This document shows, in pieces, positions 1-6,937 of a stretch of 13,396 nucleotides of DNA. Numbering within the stretch: the stretch's first letter is position 1; each line of letters begins with the position of its first letter. Position numbers and translations under genes: made by a program. The stretch covers positions 1 through 13,396 of the forward strand of contig CAYYZW010000208.1 of NCBI GenBank assembly GCA_964476375.1. The letters run 5' to 3'. Source of the DNA: SAT2750 sp964476375 (GTDB taxonomy: Bacteria; Planctomycetota; Planctomycetia; Pirellulales; Pirellulaceae). The notes below the pieces were generated by a model, which was not told the origin of the DNA, did not search any database, and saw only the letters and a program-made list of their open reading frames with translations.

Positions 1-86
1 CAAACGGTGGAAACGAGTATGCCTGCCAGCAGCGCCTTGAGCAGGTGCGGGCTGCCCAGGTGGAGTGAAACCAGCCAATCGTACAT
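1..86 (-). CDS. Metal ABC transporter permease, N-terminal fragment (partial)
   Basis: Only the first 28 codons are inside the window (MYDWLVSLHLG then a hydrophobic stretch LLKALLAGILVSTV); the gene continues past the left edge. The ATG at 86 lies five bases after the stop of the ATPase gene, with GGAGG ending ten bases before it, so the two are probably translated from one message. The position directly after the binding protein and ATPase genes, and the start of a hydrophobic helix, fit the membrane permease of an Mn/Zn-type (ABC-3 family) importer, which would form the channel in the inner membrane. The visible part is too short to assign the family by sequence alone; the call is inferred mainly from context. 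Confidence 0.7.
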   Translation of the reverse strand, partial: MYDWLVSLHLGSPHLLKALLAGILVSTV

Positions 87-91
87 CCCCA

Positions 92-850
92 CTACGCCTC
101 CTCCTGCGAGGAAGTCAGATGCGAGAAGACGCGCAGGCTCCCCTCGTAGACCTCCGCCAGCAGCTCGGGGTGGAGTACCGAGTCCGGTGAACCATGGGCA
201 TAGCATCGCTGCTTGAGCAAAACCAGCGAATCAAAGTACTCGGCCGCGGTCGTGAGGTCATGATGGACCACGACCAGCGTTCGGCCCGCCGTCCGGGTTT
301 CTTCCAGGACATCCAGGATGGCCCCCTCGGTCGCCGCGTCTACCCCGGCAAAGGGTTCATCCAAAAGCAGGATCTCCCCTCCCTGCGCCATCGCCCGTGC
401 CATGAAGACGCGTTGCTGCTGTCCCCCGGAAAGCTGGCCGATCTGCCTGTCACGGAAGTCCTCCATGCGGACCATCGCCAGGGCTTCATCGGCGACCTGG
501 TAATCCTCATCCGAGAGATCCCGCCACCAGGGAACCCTGCCATAACGCCCCATCAGGGCGACCTCGCGCACGGTGATAGGAAAATCCCAGTCCACCGCTC
601 CACGCTGTGGTACATAGGCGACCCGTCCCTTGGCATTTTCTGCCGGTTCACCAAATATTTTCACGTCACCAAAATCGGGGGTGACAAATCCCAGGATCGC
701 CTTGAGCAGGGTCGATTTCCCCGAACCGTTGGGGCCGATCACACCAACCAGCTGCCCGCTCGGGATATCGAGCGTGACATCCAGCAGGGCAGGAACCGGT
801 CCATAGCTGACCGTCAGATTTTCCACCTGGATCGCGGGGGCTGTGCTCAT
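92..850 (-). CDS. Metal (Mn/Zn-type) ABC transporter ATP-binding protein
   Basis: A 252-residue ATPase that should power metal ion import from the cytoplasmic face of the inner membrane. All nucleotide-binding motifs are visible: Walker A GPNGSGKST (39-47), Q-loop Q82 within VPQRGAVDWDFP, signature LSGGQQQR (140-147), Walker B ILLLDEP (160-166) and switch histidine H196 in VVHHD. The VPQR..VDWDFP segment is characteristic of the manganese/zinc/iron-chelate subfamily (MntB/ZnuC/TroB-like). Two starts are possible: GTG at 856, which overlaps the upstream stop, and ATG at 850. I chose ATG because GGAGG at 861-865 is ten bases from it and only four from the GTG; the downstream permease start has the same ten-base spacing. 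The metal cannot be told from the ATPase. Confidence 0.93.
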   Translation of the reverse strand: MSTAPAIQVENLTVSYGPVPALLDVTLDIPSGQLVGVIGPNGSGKSTLLKAILGFVTPDFGDVKIFGEPAENAKGRVAYVPQRGAVDWDFPITVREVALMGRYGRVPWWRDLSDEDYQVADEALAMVRMEDFRDRQIGQLSGGQQQRVFMARAMAQGGEILLLDEPFAGVDAATEGAILDVLEETRTAGRTLVVVHHDLTTAAEYFDSLVLLKQRCYAHGSPDSVLHPELLAEVYEGSLRVFSHLTSSQEEA

Positions 851-852
851 CG

Positions 853-1422
853 TCACTCGCCCTCCGGGTGCACATGTTCACCGGCCGGCGTGGCCGCCGA
901 TAAGATCTCGATCGTGACAATGCCATCCACCGCCTGGCCCGGTTCCGACCAGATCGTCTTTTCCGCAATCGGCTGATCATCCTGGAACACCCGGATCCGC
1001 ACGGCCCGGGACTTGTCAGCCCCTCCCGCCACTGTCGATTCCGATGCAACATCCTCTGTCGAGAGTGAAAAAGCATCGGCATCGGTGTCGTTTTCCCCGG
1101 TTGCCACCTTGAGATAAAACTCGTTGCTGCCCACAACGATTCCTTCCACCGGGTCCACATCCAGGACGGTCCCGGCTGACACCGGTTCCTCGACCTGCAA
1201 CAGGACCCTGTCCCCGTGCAGTTTCAGCAGGACCGACTCGGGATTGAACGCATCGCCACGGGCGTCGAAGCTGAGGGTCAGTTCAAGGTGAAAACGCCCC
1301 TCGGCGGCCGTCTCCTGAAACTGCTCATGCTCCCGCCCCGTGGCAGAACCAACAAAGCTGGTATACGCCTTGACCGAGCCCAGCGCGACGGCGATGACGA
1401 CGATTGCCAGGACAGGACGCAT
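853..1422 (-). CDS. Exported protein of unknown function in the metal ABC operon
   Basis: A 189-residue protein I do not recognise. It begins with a short hydrophobic segment (MRPVLAIVVIAVALGSVKA, about 1-19) that looks like a signal peptide ending VKA or a membrane anchor. The rest is soluble, with alternating hydrophobic and polar stretches suggesting beta strands, many acidic residues, and a C-terminus holding two histidines in GEHVHPEGE. The start ATG has GGGAG ten bases upstream. It sits 57 bases after the binding protein gene and its stop codon lies next to the ATPase start, so it is almost certainly part of the metal uptake operon. A periplasmic accessory role such as metal handling or partner of the binding protein is possible but inferred only from location. 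No metal-binding fold or catalytic motif is evident. Confidence 0.8.
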   Translation of the reverse strand: MRPVLAIVVIAVALGSVKAYTSFVGSATGREHEQFQETAAEGRFHLELTLSFDARGDAFNPESVLLKLHGDRVLLQVEEPVSAGTVLDVDPVEGIVVGSNEFYLKVATGENDTDADAFSLSTEDVASESTVAGGADKSRAVRIRVFQDDQPIAEKTIWSEPGQAVDGIVTIEILSAATPAGEHVHPEGE

Positions 1423-1479
1423 CGTAATTCAACTCCCAAGAGGGCATGCCCCCGGTTGTTCAGCGGCCAGGGCCCGGGA

Positions 1480-2394
1480 TCACTTCAAACCATGGACGAT
1501 CGAAAGCACGTTCTCACGCATCATGCCCACGTAGGTTTCCCCGGCGGTTCCAGGAGCGCCCATCGAATCGGAATACAGCGTTCCCCCGATCCGGACACCG
1601 GCATCCCGGGCGATCTGCTGAATCAGTTCTGGATTCACGCTGGTCTCCACGAAAATTGCCTTGACCCCGAACTTGCGGATCGACGCTACCACCTCTCGTC
1701 GCTTCTCCGGTGTCACCCCTCCCCCCACCTCGTCCCCGGTGCTCCAGCCAGCTGGTGCGGAGGCGATGAACTTGTACTCATTACAGAAATAGTTGAAGGC
1801 GTCGTGGCTTGTTACCAGCTGCCGCTTAGGCGGTGGCACCTGGTTCACCTGGCGCCGGATCCAGGAGTGCAGGGCGGCAAGTTCCGCCAGGTAAAGCTGG
1901 CTGCGAGCCTCGTACTCCCCCTTGTGCTGTGGATCAATCTCCACGACACCCTTGAGGATATTACGTACATAAACCGCGGCATTCAGGGGACTAAACCAGG
2001 CGTGCGGGTCATGGACCTCGACATCTCCATCGTTGAGGAAATAGGCTTTGGCACCGGTCACGCACGTCACAATCGGCTTGCCTGCATCCTTGGCAAGGCT
2101 CTTCATCCAGTCATTGCCTTCCAGGTGCCAGCCATTTTCCAGGCAGAGATCTGCTTGGGCCACCAGGCGGCTGTCCGACGGCTTGATCTCGTAAAGATGG
2201 GGATCCTGTCCGGGCGAAAGAACACATAATACCTGCATCCTGTCTCCCACCACCTGGCGAGCAAAATCCGCCACCTGGGTTGTGGAACATACCAGTATCT
2301 TGCGACGATCCTCCTCTTCCTGGGCTGACAACTGGCCTACCAGTCCAGCCACGCACCAGGCCACCATTCCAATCAAAGCGCAGCGGCGAATCAT
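1480..2394 (-). CDS. Metal ABC transporter substrate-binding protein (TroA/ZnuA-like)
   Basis: A 304-residue periplasmic metal-binding protein, first gene of the uptake operon. A signal peptide is visible at about 1-24 (hydrophobic MVAWCVAGLVG, ending LSAQ). The mature part has the family's usual length and the four expected ligands in order: H66 in DPHLYE, H131 in DPHAW, H197 in SHDAFNYF and D276 in YSDSMG. Three His plus Asp is the TroA arrangement; PsaA/MntC-type Mn proteins usually have Glu at the third position and ZnuA proteins usually carry a His/acid-rich loop, which is absent or very short here (GDVEVHD before DPHAW). The ligands therefore allow Mn or Zn. The ATG at 2394 has AGGGG eight bases upstream. 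Expression is probably controlled by the promoter and operator listed at 2448-2506. Confidence 0.93.
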   Translation of the reverse strand: MIRRCALIGMVAWCVAGLVGQLSAQEEEDRRKILVCSTTQVADFARQVVGDRMQVLCVLSPGQDPHLYEIKPSDSRLVAQADLCLENGWHLEGNDWMKSLAKDAGKPIVTCVTGAKAYFLNDGDVEVHDPHAWFSPLNAAVYVRNILKGVVEIDPQHKGEYEARSQLYLAELAALHSWIRRQVNQVPPPKRQLVTSHDAFNYFCNEYKFIASAPAGWSTGDEVGGGVTPEKRREVVASIRKFGVKAIFVETSVNPELIQQIARDAGVRIGGTLYSDSMGAPGTAGETYVGMMRENVLSIVHGLK

Positions 2395-2447
2395 AACAAC
2401 ATCCCCTGAAATAAAACCGGACAGGTGCGGAATTCGCCCCCGCCATC

Positions 2448-2465
2448 TTTTTGACTAATCAAAAA
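2448..2465. promoter_or_regulatory. Candidate metalloregulator operator (inverted repeat)
   Basis: The 18 bases read TTTTTGA-CTAA-TCAAAAA, two perfect 7-base inverted arms around a 4-base centre. The site lies 54 bases before the binding-protein start codon and directly downstream of the predicted -10 element, at roughly +7 to +24. A dimeric repressor bound here would block initiation or early elongation. Metal uptake operons are commonly controlled by DtxR/MntR or Fur-family repressors binding AT-rich inverted repeats of this size. The regulator itself is not in the window and the exact sequence does not match a site I can name. Confidence 0.55.
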
Positions 2466-2478
2466 ATCAACTCATTTC

Positions 2479-2506
2479 AGTGTATACCAGCGCGGGGTCC
2501 TGTCAA
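2479..2506 (-). promoter_or_regulatory. Predicted sigma70-type promoter of the metal uptake operon
   Basis: On the minus strand, a perfect -35 TTGACA (2501-2506) is followed after 16 bases by TACACT (2479-2484), which matches the -10 consensus in four of six positions. Transcription would start near 2472 and leave a leader of about 78 bases before the binding-protein ATG. The near-palindrome at 2448-2465 sits just inside the transcript. Confidence 0.5.
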
Positions 2507-2525
2507 TGCAGAGGAAGGCATTTCA

Positions 2526-2552
2526 GTCGTTCGGCGGAGAGGGGGGAACGAC
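2526..2552 (-). terminator. Possible terminator hairpin after the outer-membrane barrel gene
   Basis: GTCGTTC (2526-2532) and GAACGAC (2546-2552) form a perfect 7-bp stem with a 13-base loop, 17 bases after the stop of the barrel gene. There is no T-run behind it, so it is at best an atypical intrinsic terminator. It also lies between that gene and the promoter of the metal operon, which is where a terminator would be expected. Confidence 0.3.
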
Positions 2553-2569
2553 CTGCCATCGGAAGAGAA

Positions 2570-3466
2570 TCAGAACCGCCGGATCAGGCCGGTGCCGAAG
2601 AAGTAGTCCGCAGCGGCATCCCCAAGACCTATGCCGGCCCGAATATCCAGTTGCAGGTCGTTGTGGACAAGGAAAGTGAAGCCGCTATCCAGGTAGTGTT
2701 CCGTCTTCATTGTTTCTGCCCCGCTAGGGACAAGACAGAACCACTCAAAATAGTAACCGATCCTATCATGGAGACTGGTCTCTAGACTGAGCGCCTGAGA
2801 CATTTCCGTGTAGGCGTTCCCGCTGGCCGGATCCAGGGCCCGGTTGCCCTGCGTCTGGCCACCGAGTGCCCAGCCATTATCCAGTTCCCAGCTATAGAGC
2901 AGGCTGACTCCCGGCAACACTTCCCCATCACTGATGTTGGCCGAACCACTCGGAACCATCATGTTGAACATGATGCCGGTCTCCGGCAGGAACCCTTCCT
3001 GGGGGGCAATCGCGATCTTGGCACCCAGGTAGATATCATCACTTCCCCGAAGCCAGGAGGAGGTACCGCCACTCACCGTTTCCTCTTCCAGGAAACTGAA
3101 CATCAAACGCAGTTCAAACCACTCCTTCCATATCCCGTAACGAAAAAGTGCTTCCGGGTATCCATGGGACCGCACGGACTGGCTGCCATCGTTGTCATAG
3201 ATAAAGGTGTATCCGATCTCCATCTGGAGCACGCCAAGACCAACCGTGACCGCGGACTCCACAAAATCAGGCCGGTCACCGATCAGGGGGGAATCCCGGT
3301 CGGCGGCACCCCCGCCAAAGCCATTCCCCTGACTCCATTGCATGAGTGTCCTCTGAACCGGTTCAACCGGTTCATCGTCCAGGAAATGAACCGCCCGGGC
3401 GGAGGAACAGAATAGCAGACAGAGGATGAGCGATGGCCACCACCGGCTGCATTTGAAACCAGCCAT
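2570..3466 (-). CDS. Predicted outer-membrane beta-barrel, MetA-pathway-of-phenol (PF13557) type
   Basis: A 298-residue exported protein. A signal peptide is visible (basic start MAGFKCSRWW, hydrophobic SLILCLLFC, likely cleavage after SSARA at about 25). The segment around 58-90 (DRPDFVESAVTVG, then LQMEIGYTF) matches the opening strands of the family annotated as MetA pathway of phenol degradation or simply transporter. Many short alternating strands follow and the last residue is Phe (GTGLIRRF), the usual outer-membrane barrel insertion signal. I chose ATG 3466 (GGGAG just upstream) because it begins directly at the signal peptide; an upstream TTG at 3511 would add 15 residues in front of it. 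The family name does not show a role in phenol use. Substrate is unknown. Confidence 0.75.
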   Translation of the reverse strand: MAGFKCSRWWPSLILCLLFCSSARAVHFLDDEPVEPVQRTLMQWSQGNGFGGGAADRDSPLIGDRPDFVESAVTVGLGVLQMEIGYTFIYDNDGSQSVRSHGYPEALFRYGIWKEWFELRLMFSFLEEETVSGGTSSWLRGSDDIYLGAKIAIAPQEGFLPETGIMFNMMVPSGSANISDGEVLPGVSLLYSWELDNGWALGGQTQGNRALDPASGNAYTEMSQALSLETSLHDRIGYYFEWFCLVPSGAETMKTEHYLDSGFTFLVHNDLQLDIRAGIGLGDAAADYFFGTGLIRRF

Positions 3467-3651
3467 AATCTCCCTTTCCGTCCACCTGGTCCTGGAACAG
3501 CTAAAAAACAATCACCATCTCACGCTATCGAATTCATCGACATTTCATGGATCAAATATTCAACAGCATCGCAACCTGGCCTACAACTCTTTCTGTCCCC
3601 CAGGGGCCAGGAATGATGAAAGTACCAGCAGCCCACTCGCCTCCCGCTTGA

Positions 3652-3680
3652 TTGACCGTCCAGCGGTCACCTCTTACCAT
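3652..3680 (+). promoter_or_regulatory. Predicted promoter of the GNAT gene, with an inverted repeat in the spacer
   Basis: TTGACC (3652-3657) and TACCAT (3675-3680) are separated by exactly 17 bases, matching the -35 and -10 consensus in five and four positions. Transcription would begin near 3687 and give a leader of about 37 bases. GACCG-TCCAG-CGGTC (3654-3668) makes a short inverted repeat that overlaps the -35 element and spacer and could be a repressor site, although 5-base arms are weak evidence. The rest of the gap 3467-3723 shows nothing I can name. Confidence 0.45.
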
Positions 3681-3723
3681 AACCGGGGTTCGATAGGTCC
3701 AATTCTCGAGAGTGTCCGTTCTA

Positions 3724-4281
3724 ATGAGCCTGACGTATTTCAAGCGATATCGCATGGAAATGAGGCTTGAGGACTTCTCCCGCAAGATCCCTGCTCTGCC
3801 GGACGGCTACCGCTGCATCCCCTGGAACGAATCACTCCTTGAACACCATGCCGAAACAAAATACCGCTGTTTCTGTTACGAGATCGACGCCAACGTTTTT
3901 CCCTGCCTTGGTGAACGGGACGGATGCCAGCGGTTGATGAACGAGATCACACGGCGAGACAACTTCATCCCGCAGGCTACCTGGTTGATGGAGTATTGCG
4001 ATTCCGAGGGAACCGTCACTTACTGCGGTACGATCCAGGGGCTCCGTGACCAGGAAGGCCGGGGAGCGGTGCAGAACCTGGGAATGACCACCTCGCATCG
4101 TGGCCAGGGGCTGGGAACAATCCTGCTCACGCATGCCCTGAACGGTTTCCTCCAGCACGACCTGGATCGTGCCACGCTGGAGGTCACCGCCCAGAACAGC
4201 GGTGCGTTGCGAATGTATCAACGCTTCGGCTTCCAGGTCACCAAGACCGTCTACAAGGCAGCGGAGGTTGCCTTTGCATAA
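3724..4281 (+). CDS. GNAT-family N-acetyltransferase
   Basis: A 185-residue cytoplasmic acetyltransferase. The central acetyl-CoA binding loop is clear: NLGMTTSHRGQGLG with R126-G-Q-G-L-G131, preceded by the strand VQNLGM and followed by the helix ILLTHALNGFL. The later strand LEVTAQNSGALRMYQRFGF (about 152-170) is the typical GNAT motif B, where Asn and Tyr lie near the CoA thiol. The N-terminal 90 residues (starting MSLTYFKRYRMEM) are specific to a subgroup, and its acceptor substrate is not known to me. ATG 3724 is preferred over the in-frame GTG at 3712, although no strong ribosome binding site precedes either. It appears to be a single-gene unit; the following M16 pair starts 100 bases later. 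Confidence 0.85.
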   Translation: MSLTYFKRYRMEMRLEDFSRKIPALPDGYRCIPWNESLLEHHAETKYRCFCYEIDANVFPCLGERDGCQRLMNEITRRDNFIPQATWLMEYCDSEGTVTYCGTIQGLRDQEGRGAVQNLGMTTSHRGQGLGTILLTHALNGFLQHDLDRATLEVTAQNSGALRMYQRFGFQVTKTVYKAAEVAFA

Positions 4282-4381
4282 CAGCTGCCTCGCCGCGGAT
4301 CACCATCGTGCAATTTCCATACTCTGCCTCATCCTGACCTTGCTGGATTTTTATTTCTTCCCTTTTCATTGAGCGACGCTG

Positions 4382-5626
4382 TTGAACGACCACGTCCACG
4401 TTCACCGTTTCGAGAATGGCCTTGTCCTGCTCGCCGAGCCCATGGACTGGGTCGAATCGGCCGCCTTCACCTGGCTGTTACCTGCCGGATGTCGCCATGA
4501 CCCGGCCGATCAGCTGGGCCTGGCAAGTTTCACATGCGAGATGGCCCAGCGCGGCTGTGGCCCCTGGAGCAACCGCCAGTTCGTGGAGAGACTGGATAAC
4601 CTGGGTATCGTTCGTTCGGCAGGCGTCTCCCTGGGACACACCCGATTCGGTGCCGCGATGCCTCGCCAGCGCCTTGCCGAGGCGCTCCAGGCCTATTCCC
4701 AGCTCGTTTGTCATCCACACCTTCCTGCCGACCAGGTCGAGGAGAGCCGCCAGGTCTGCAGCCATGATATCCACAGCGTCCAGGATGCACCGGCACAGCA
4801 GCTGATGCAGGCCCTTCGCAGGCAGTATTATCCAGAACCGCTTGGTCGTAGCAGCCAGGGAACCCTGGAAGGCGTGGAAGCGATCGGCCACTCCCAGGTC
4901 AGCCAGTTCCACCAGTCCCATTACCACCCGGACGGATCCATCCTGGCCGTGGCAGGAAACATCGAGTGGCCCCAGCTGCTCGAGGAGGTGGGGGGCTTGC
5001 TGGAAGAATGGCAGGGGCCAGATGATCTTTGCCCCGAGCCGGAAGAAACGACGGGAGAGGACCTGCACATTTCCCACTCTTCCAGCCAGACACATATCGG
5101 TATTGCCTTTGATGCCATTCCCTACTCCCATCCTGACTACTTCCAGCTCCGTGGTGCAATTGGCGTGCTGAGTGACGGCATGAGTTCCCGACTGTTCACC
5201 GAGGTTCGTGAAAACCGAGGGCTCTGTTACGCCGTGCAGGCCTCCTGCTCCTCTCTCAAGGACCGGGGCTGCGTGATGACCTATGCCGGCACCACGACCG
5301 AACGGGCCCAGGAGACACTCGATGTCACACTCCAGGAACTGGTACGGCTTGGCAAGGGAGTCACGGCGGAGGAACTGGAACGGCTGCAGGCACGGATCAA
5401 GAGTGCTTTGATCATGCAGCAGGAATCGAGTTCTGCCCGCAGCAGTTCCATCACCAGTGACTGGTATTTCCTCCAACGTGTCTATTCCCTGGAAGAACTC
5501 AACAAGATCCTTGACGATTTGACCTGCGAGAGCATCAACGCCTACCTGGCGGAGAATCCTCCCGAAGATTTCCGGATTGTCACGCTCGGCGAGCAGCCCC
5601 TGGAGATATCCCATGCAGTTTCTTGA
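4382..5626 (+). CDS. M16-family zinc peptidase homologue, non-catalytic subunit
   Basis: A 414-residue M16B-type protein with the usual two-domain layout. At the place of the zinc motif HxxEH the sequence reads S49-F-T-C-E-M, so both histidines and the glutamate are lost and this protein should not bind catalytic zinc. The C-terminal half retains the other M16 signature, DGMSSRLFTEVRENRGLCYAV (about 262-282), which carries the Arg/Tyr pair that contacts the substrate. The next gene has the reverse pattern, so the two probably assemble into one active heterodimer. The start is a TTG, the only reasonable one: an in-frame TGA lies 12 bases upstream, and a later ATG at 4442 would remove the first conserved strand. 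No signal peptide is visible, so the protein is probably cytoplasmic. Confidence 0.88.
   Translation: MNDHVHVHRFENGLVLLAEPMDWVESAAFTWLLPAGCRHDPADQLGLASFTCEMAQRGCGPWSNRQFVERLDNLGIVRSAGVSLGHTRFGAAMPRQRLAEALQAYSQLVCHPHLPADQVEESRQVCSHDIHSVQDAPAQQLMQALRRQYYPEPLGRSSQGTLEGVEAIGHSQVSQFHQSHYHPDGSILAVAGNIEWPQLLEEVGGLLEEWQGPDDLCPEPEETTGEDLHISHSSSQTHIGIAFDAIPYSHPDYFQLRGAIGVLSDGMSSRLFTEVRENRGLCYAVQASCSSLKDRGCVMTYAGTTTERAQETLDVTLQELVRLGKGVTAEELERLQARIKSALIMQQESSSARSSSITSDWYFLQRVYSLEELNKILDDLTCESINAYLAENPPEDFRIVTLGEQPLEISHAVS
5602..5605 (+). promoter_or_regulatory. Ribosome binding site that sets the start of the catalytic M16 gene
   Basis: GGAG lies seven bases before ATG 5613, inside the end of the upstream M16 gene. 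It favours this ATG over an upstream in-frame start at 5577 and gives a 14-base overlap between the two genes, consistent with coupled translation and equal amounts of the two subunits. Confidence 0.6.
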
Positions 5627-6845
5627 ACACCAGCTTGAAAACGGGCTGCAGGTGATCGCCGAGTGCAATCCTCAAGCGTGCTGCTCGGCGGCCGGATTTT
5701 TTGTCCGCGCCGGCGCCCGCGATGAATCGGACTCGCTCTCCGGTGTCAGCCATTTCCTGGAACACATGGTCTTCAAGGGCACCGAAAGGCGTGCGGCGGC
5801 CGATGTGAACCGGGAACTGGATGATATCGGCGCCCAGAGCAATGCTTTTACCAGCGAGGAACAGACCGTTTACTATGCCGCGATGTTGCCCGAGTACCTT
5901 TCCCGGGGCATCGATCTCTTGGCAGATATCATGCGGCCCTCGCTTCGCGAGGAAGACTTTGCCATGGAAAAGCAGGTCATCCTGGAGGAGATCGCCAAGT
6001 ACGATGACCAGCCTCCCTACGGCGGCCAGGAGCGGGTGATGGCCCTGCATTTTGGAAGCCACCCCCTTGCCCGCAGCGTGCTGGGAACGTGCCAGAGCGT
6101 GGAAGCCCTTTCCAGGGACCAGATGGCACGCTACTGGCAGGAGCGTTACAGCCCGTCGAACATGACACTTGCCGCCACCGGCAAGATTGATTTTGATGCA
6201 CTTGTCAATCAAGTGGAGACGCTCTGTGGAAGCTGGCAACGGGCAGACGTGGATCGGGCCACACCCTCCGGTGGAACGGGGGGGCAACTGGAACAGATCC
6301 ACAAGCCCGAGGCAACCCAGCAGTATGTGCTGCAGCTTGCCAACGGCCCGGCGGCAGATGATCCGAGGCGGTTTGCCGCCCGCGTGATGGCCACGGTCGT
6401 CGGCGATGAAACCGGCAGCCGCTTGTTCTGGGAACTGGTCGACAGCGGCAAGGCCGAAATTGCCGCCCTTGATTCCTACGAATTCGAGGGGACCGGCATC
6501 TTCATGAACTATCTCTGCTGCTCGCCCGAACGTGCCCGGCAGAACGTGGAGACGATCGACGCCCTGCTTGCCACCCTCCACCGGGACGGCATCCGACAGG
6601 AAGAACTCAAACAGGCTCAAAACAAGATCTGTTCCCAGGTAGTCCTTGGAAGTGAACGGACCATGAACCGTCTCTTCAGCCTGGGGATCAACTGGATGTT
6701 GCGAAAAAACTACATGTCCGTGGCCGAGACCGTGGAGGCCTACTCCCGTGTCACCTGCCAGGACGTGGCATCTCTCCTGGAAGAATTCCCCCTCGACCGG
6801 CGTTCCCTGGTGACCGTCGGGCCGCTCTCGACCTGGGATGAATAG
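5613..6845 (+). CDS. M16-family zinc peptidase, catalytic subunit
   Basis: A 410-residue M16B metallopeptidase. The inverted zinc motif H47-F-L-E50-H51 is intact, followed by M-V-F-K-G-T as in active members, and the third zinc ligand is E125 or E126 in VILEEIAKYDD. In contrast the C-terminal half has SRLFWELVDSGKAEIA where active single-chain members have an Arg...Gly-Leu-Tyr segment, so the Arg/Tyr pair supplied by the upstream protein is missing here. This fits the family's known heterodimers in which one chain brings zinc and the other the substrate-contact residues. The likely role is cytoplasmic degradation or processing of peptides; the natural substrate is unknown. No signal peptide is seen. 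Confidence 0.92.
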   Translation: MQFLEHQLENGLQVIAECNPQACCSAAGFFVRAGARDESDSLSGVSHFLEHMVFKGTERRAAADVNRELDDIGAQSNAFTSEEQTVYYAAMLPEYLSRGIDLLADIMRPSLREEDFAMEKQVILEEIAKYDDQPPYGGQERVMALHFGSHPLARSVLGTCQSVEALSRDQMARYWQERYSPSNMTLAATGKIDFDALVNQVETLCGSWQRADVDRATPSGGTGGQLEQIHKPEATQQYVLQLANGPAADDPRRFAARVMATVVGDETGSRLFWELVDSGKAEIAALDSYEFEGTGIFMNYLCCSPERARQNVETIDALLATLHRDGIRQEELKQAQNKICSQVVLGSERTMNRLFSLGINWMLRKNYMSVAETVEAYSRVTCQDVASLLEEFPLDRRSLVTVGPLSTWDE

Positions 6846-6856
6846 GCCGATCTTGC

Positions 6857-6885
6857 TTGCCGCTTGGGAGTATTTCCAATAGAAT
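6857..6885 (+). promoter_or_regulatory. Predicted promoter of ndk
   Basis: TTGCCG (6857-6862) and TAGAAT (6880-6885) are 17 bases apart and match the -35 and -10 consensus in four and five positions. Transcription would start near 6892. A GGAG ten bases before the ndk ATG completes an apparently intact set of expression signals in front of a damaged gene. Confidence 0.45.
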
Positions 6886-6937
6886 TCGCCGCCTGATGAG
6901 CGAGCCAGGAAACTGTTAACCACGGAGTGATTCCACC

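Noticed and set aside
1442..1451. GGGCATGCCC palindrome between the binding protein and the unknown protein gene
   Set aside because: It has no loop and so forms no hairpin, and ten-base palindromes of this kind are expected by chance in GC-rich DNA.
1216..2229. 337-codon plus-strand frame opposite the metal-binding protein
   Set aside because: Antisense to a gene with all metal ligands and a signal peptide; no family resemblance.
3552..3785. 77-codon minus-strand frame in the gap before the GNAT gene
   Set aside because: It overlaps the GNAT start and its predicted promoter, has no good ribosome binding site and resembles no family I know.
4478..5668. Long open frame on the minus strand opposite the first M16 gene
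   Set aside because: Same reason: antisense shadow of a recognisable protein, with no domain or ribosome binding site of its own.
5580..6923. Long open frame on the minus strand opposite the catalytic M16 gene
   Set aside because: It is antisense to a clear M16 protein with intact motifs and has no recognisable domain; long antisense frames are common in GC-rich DNA.
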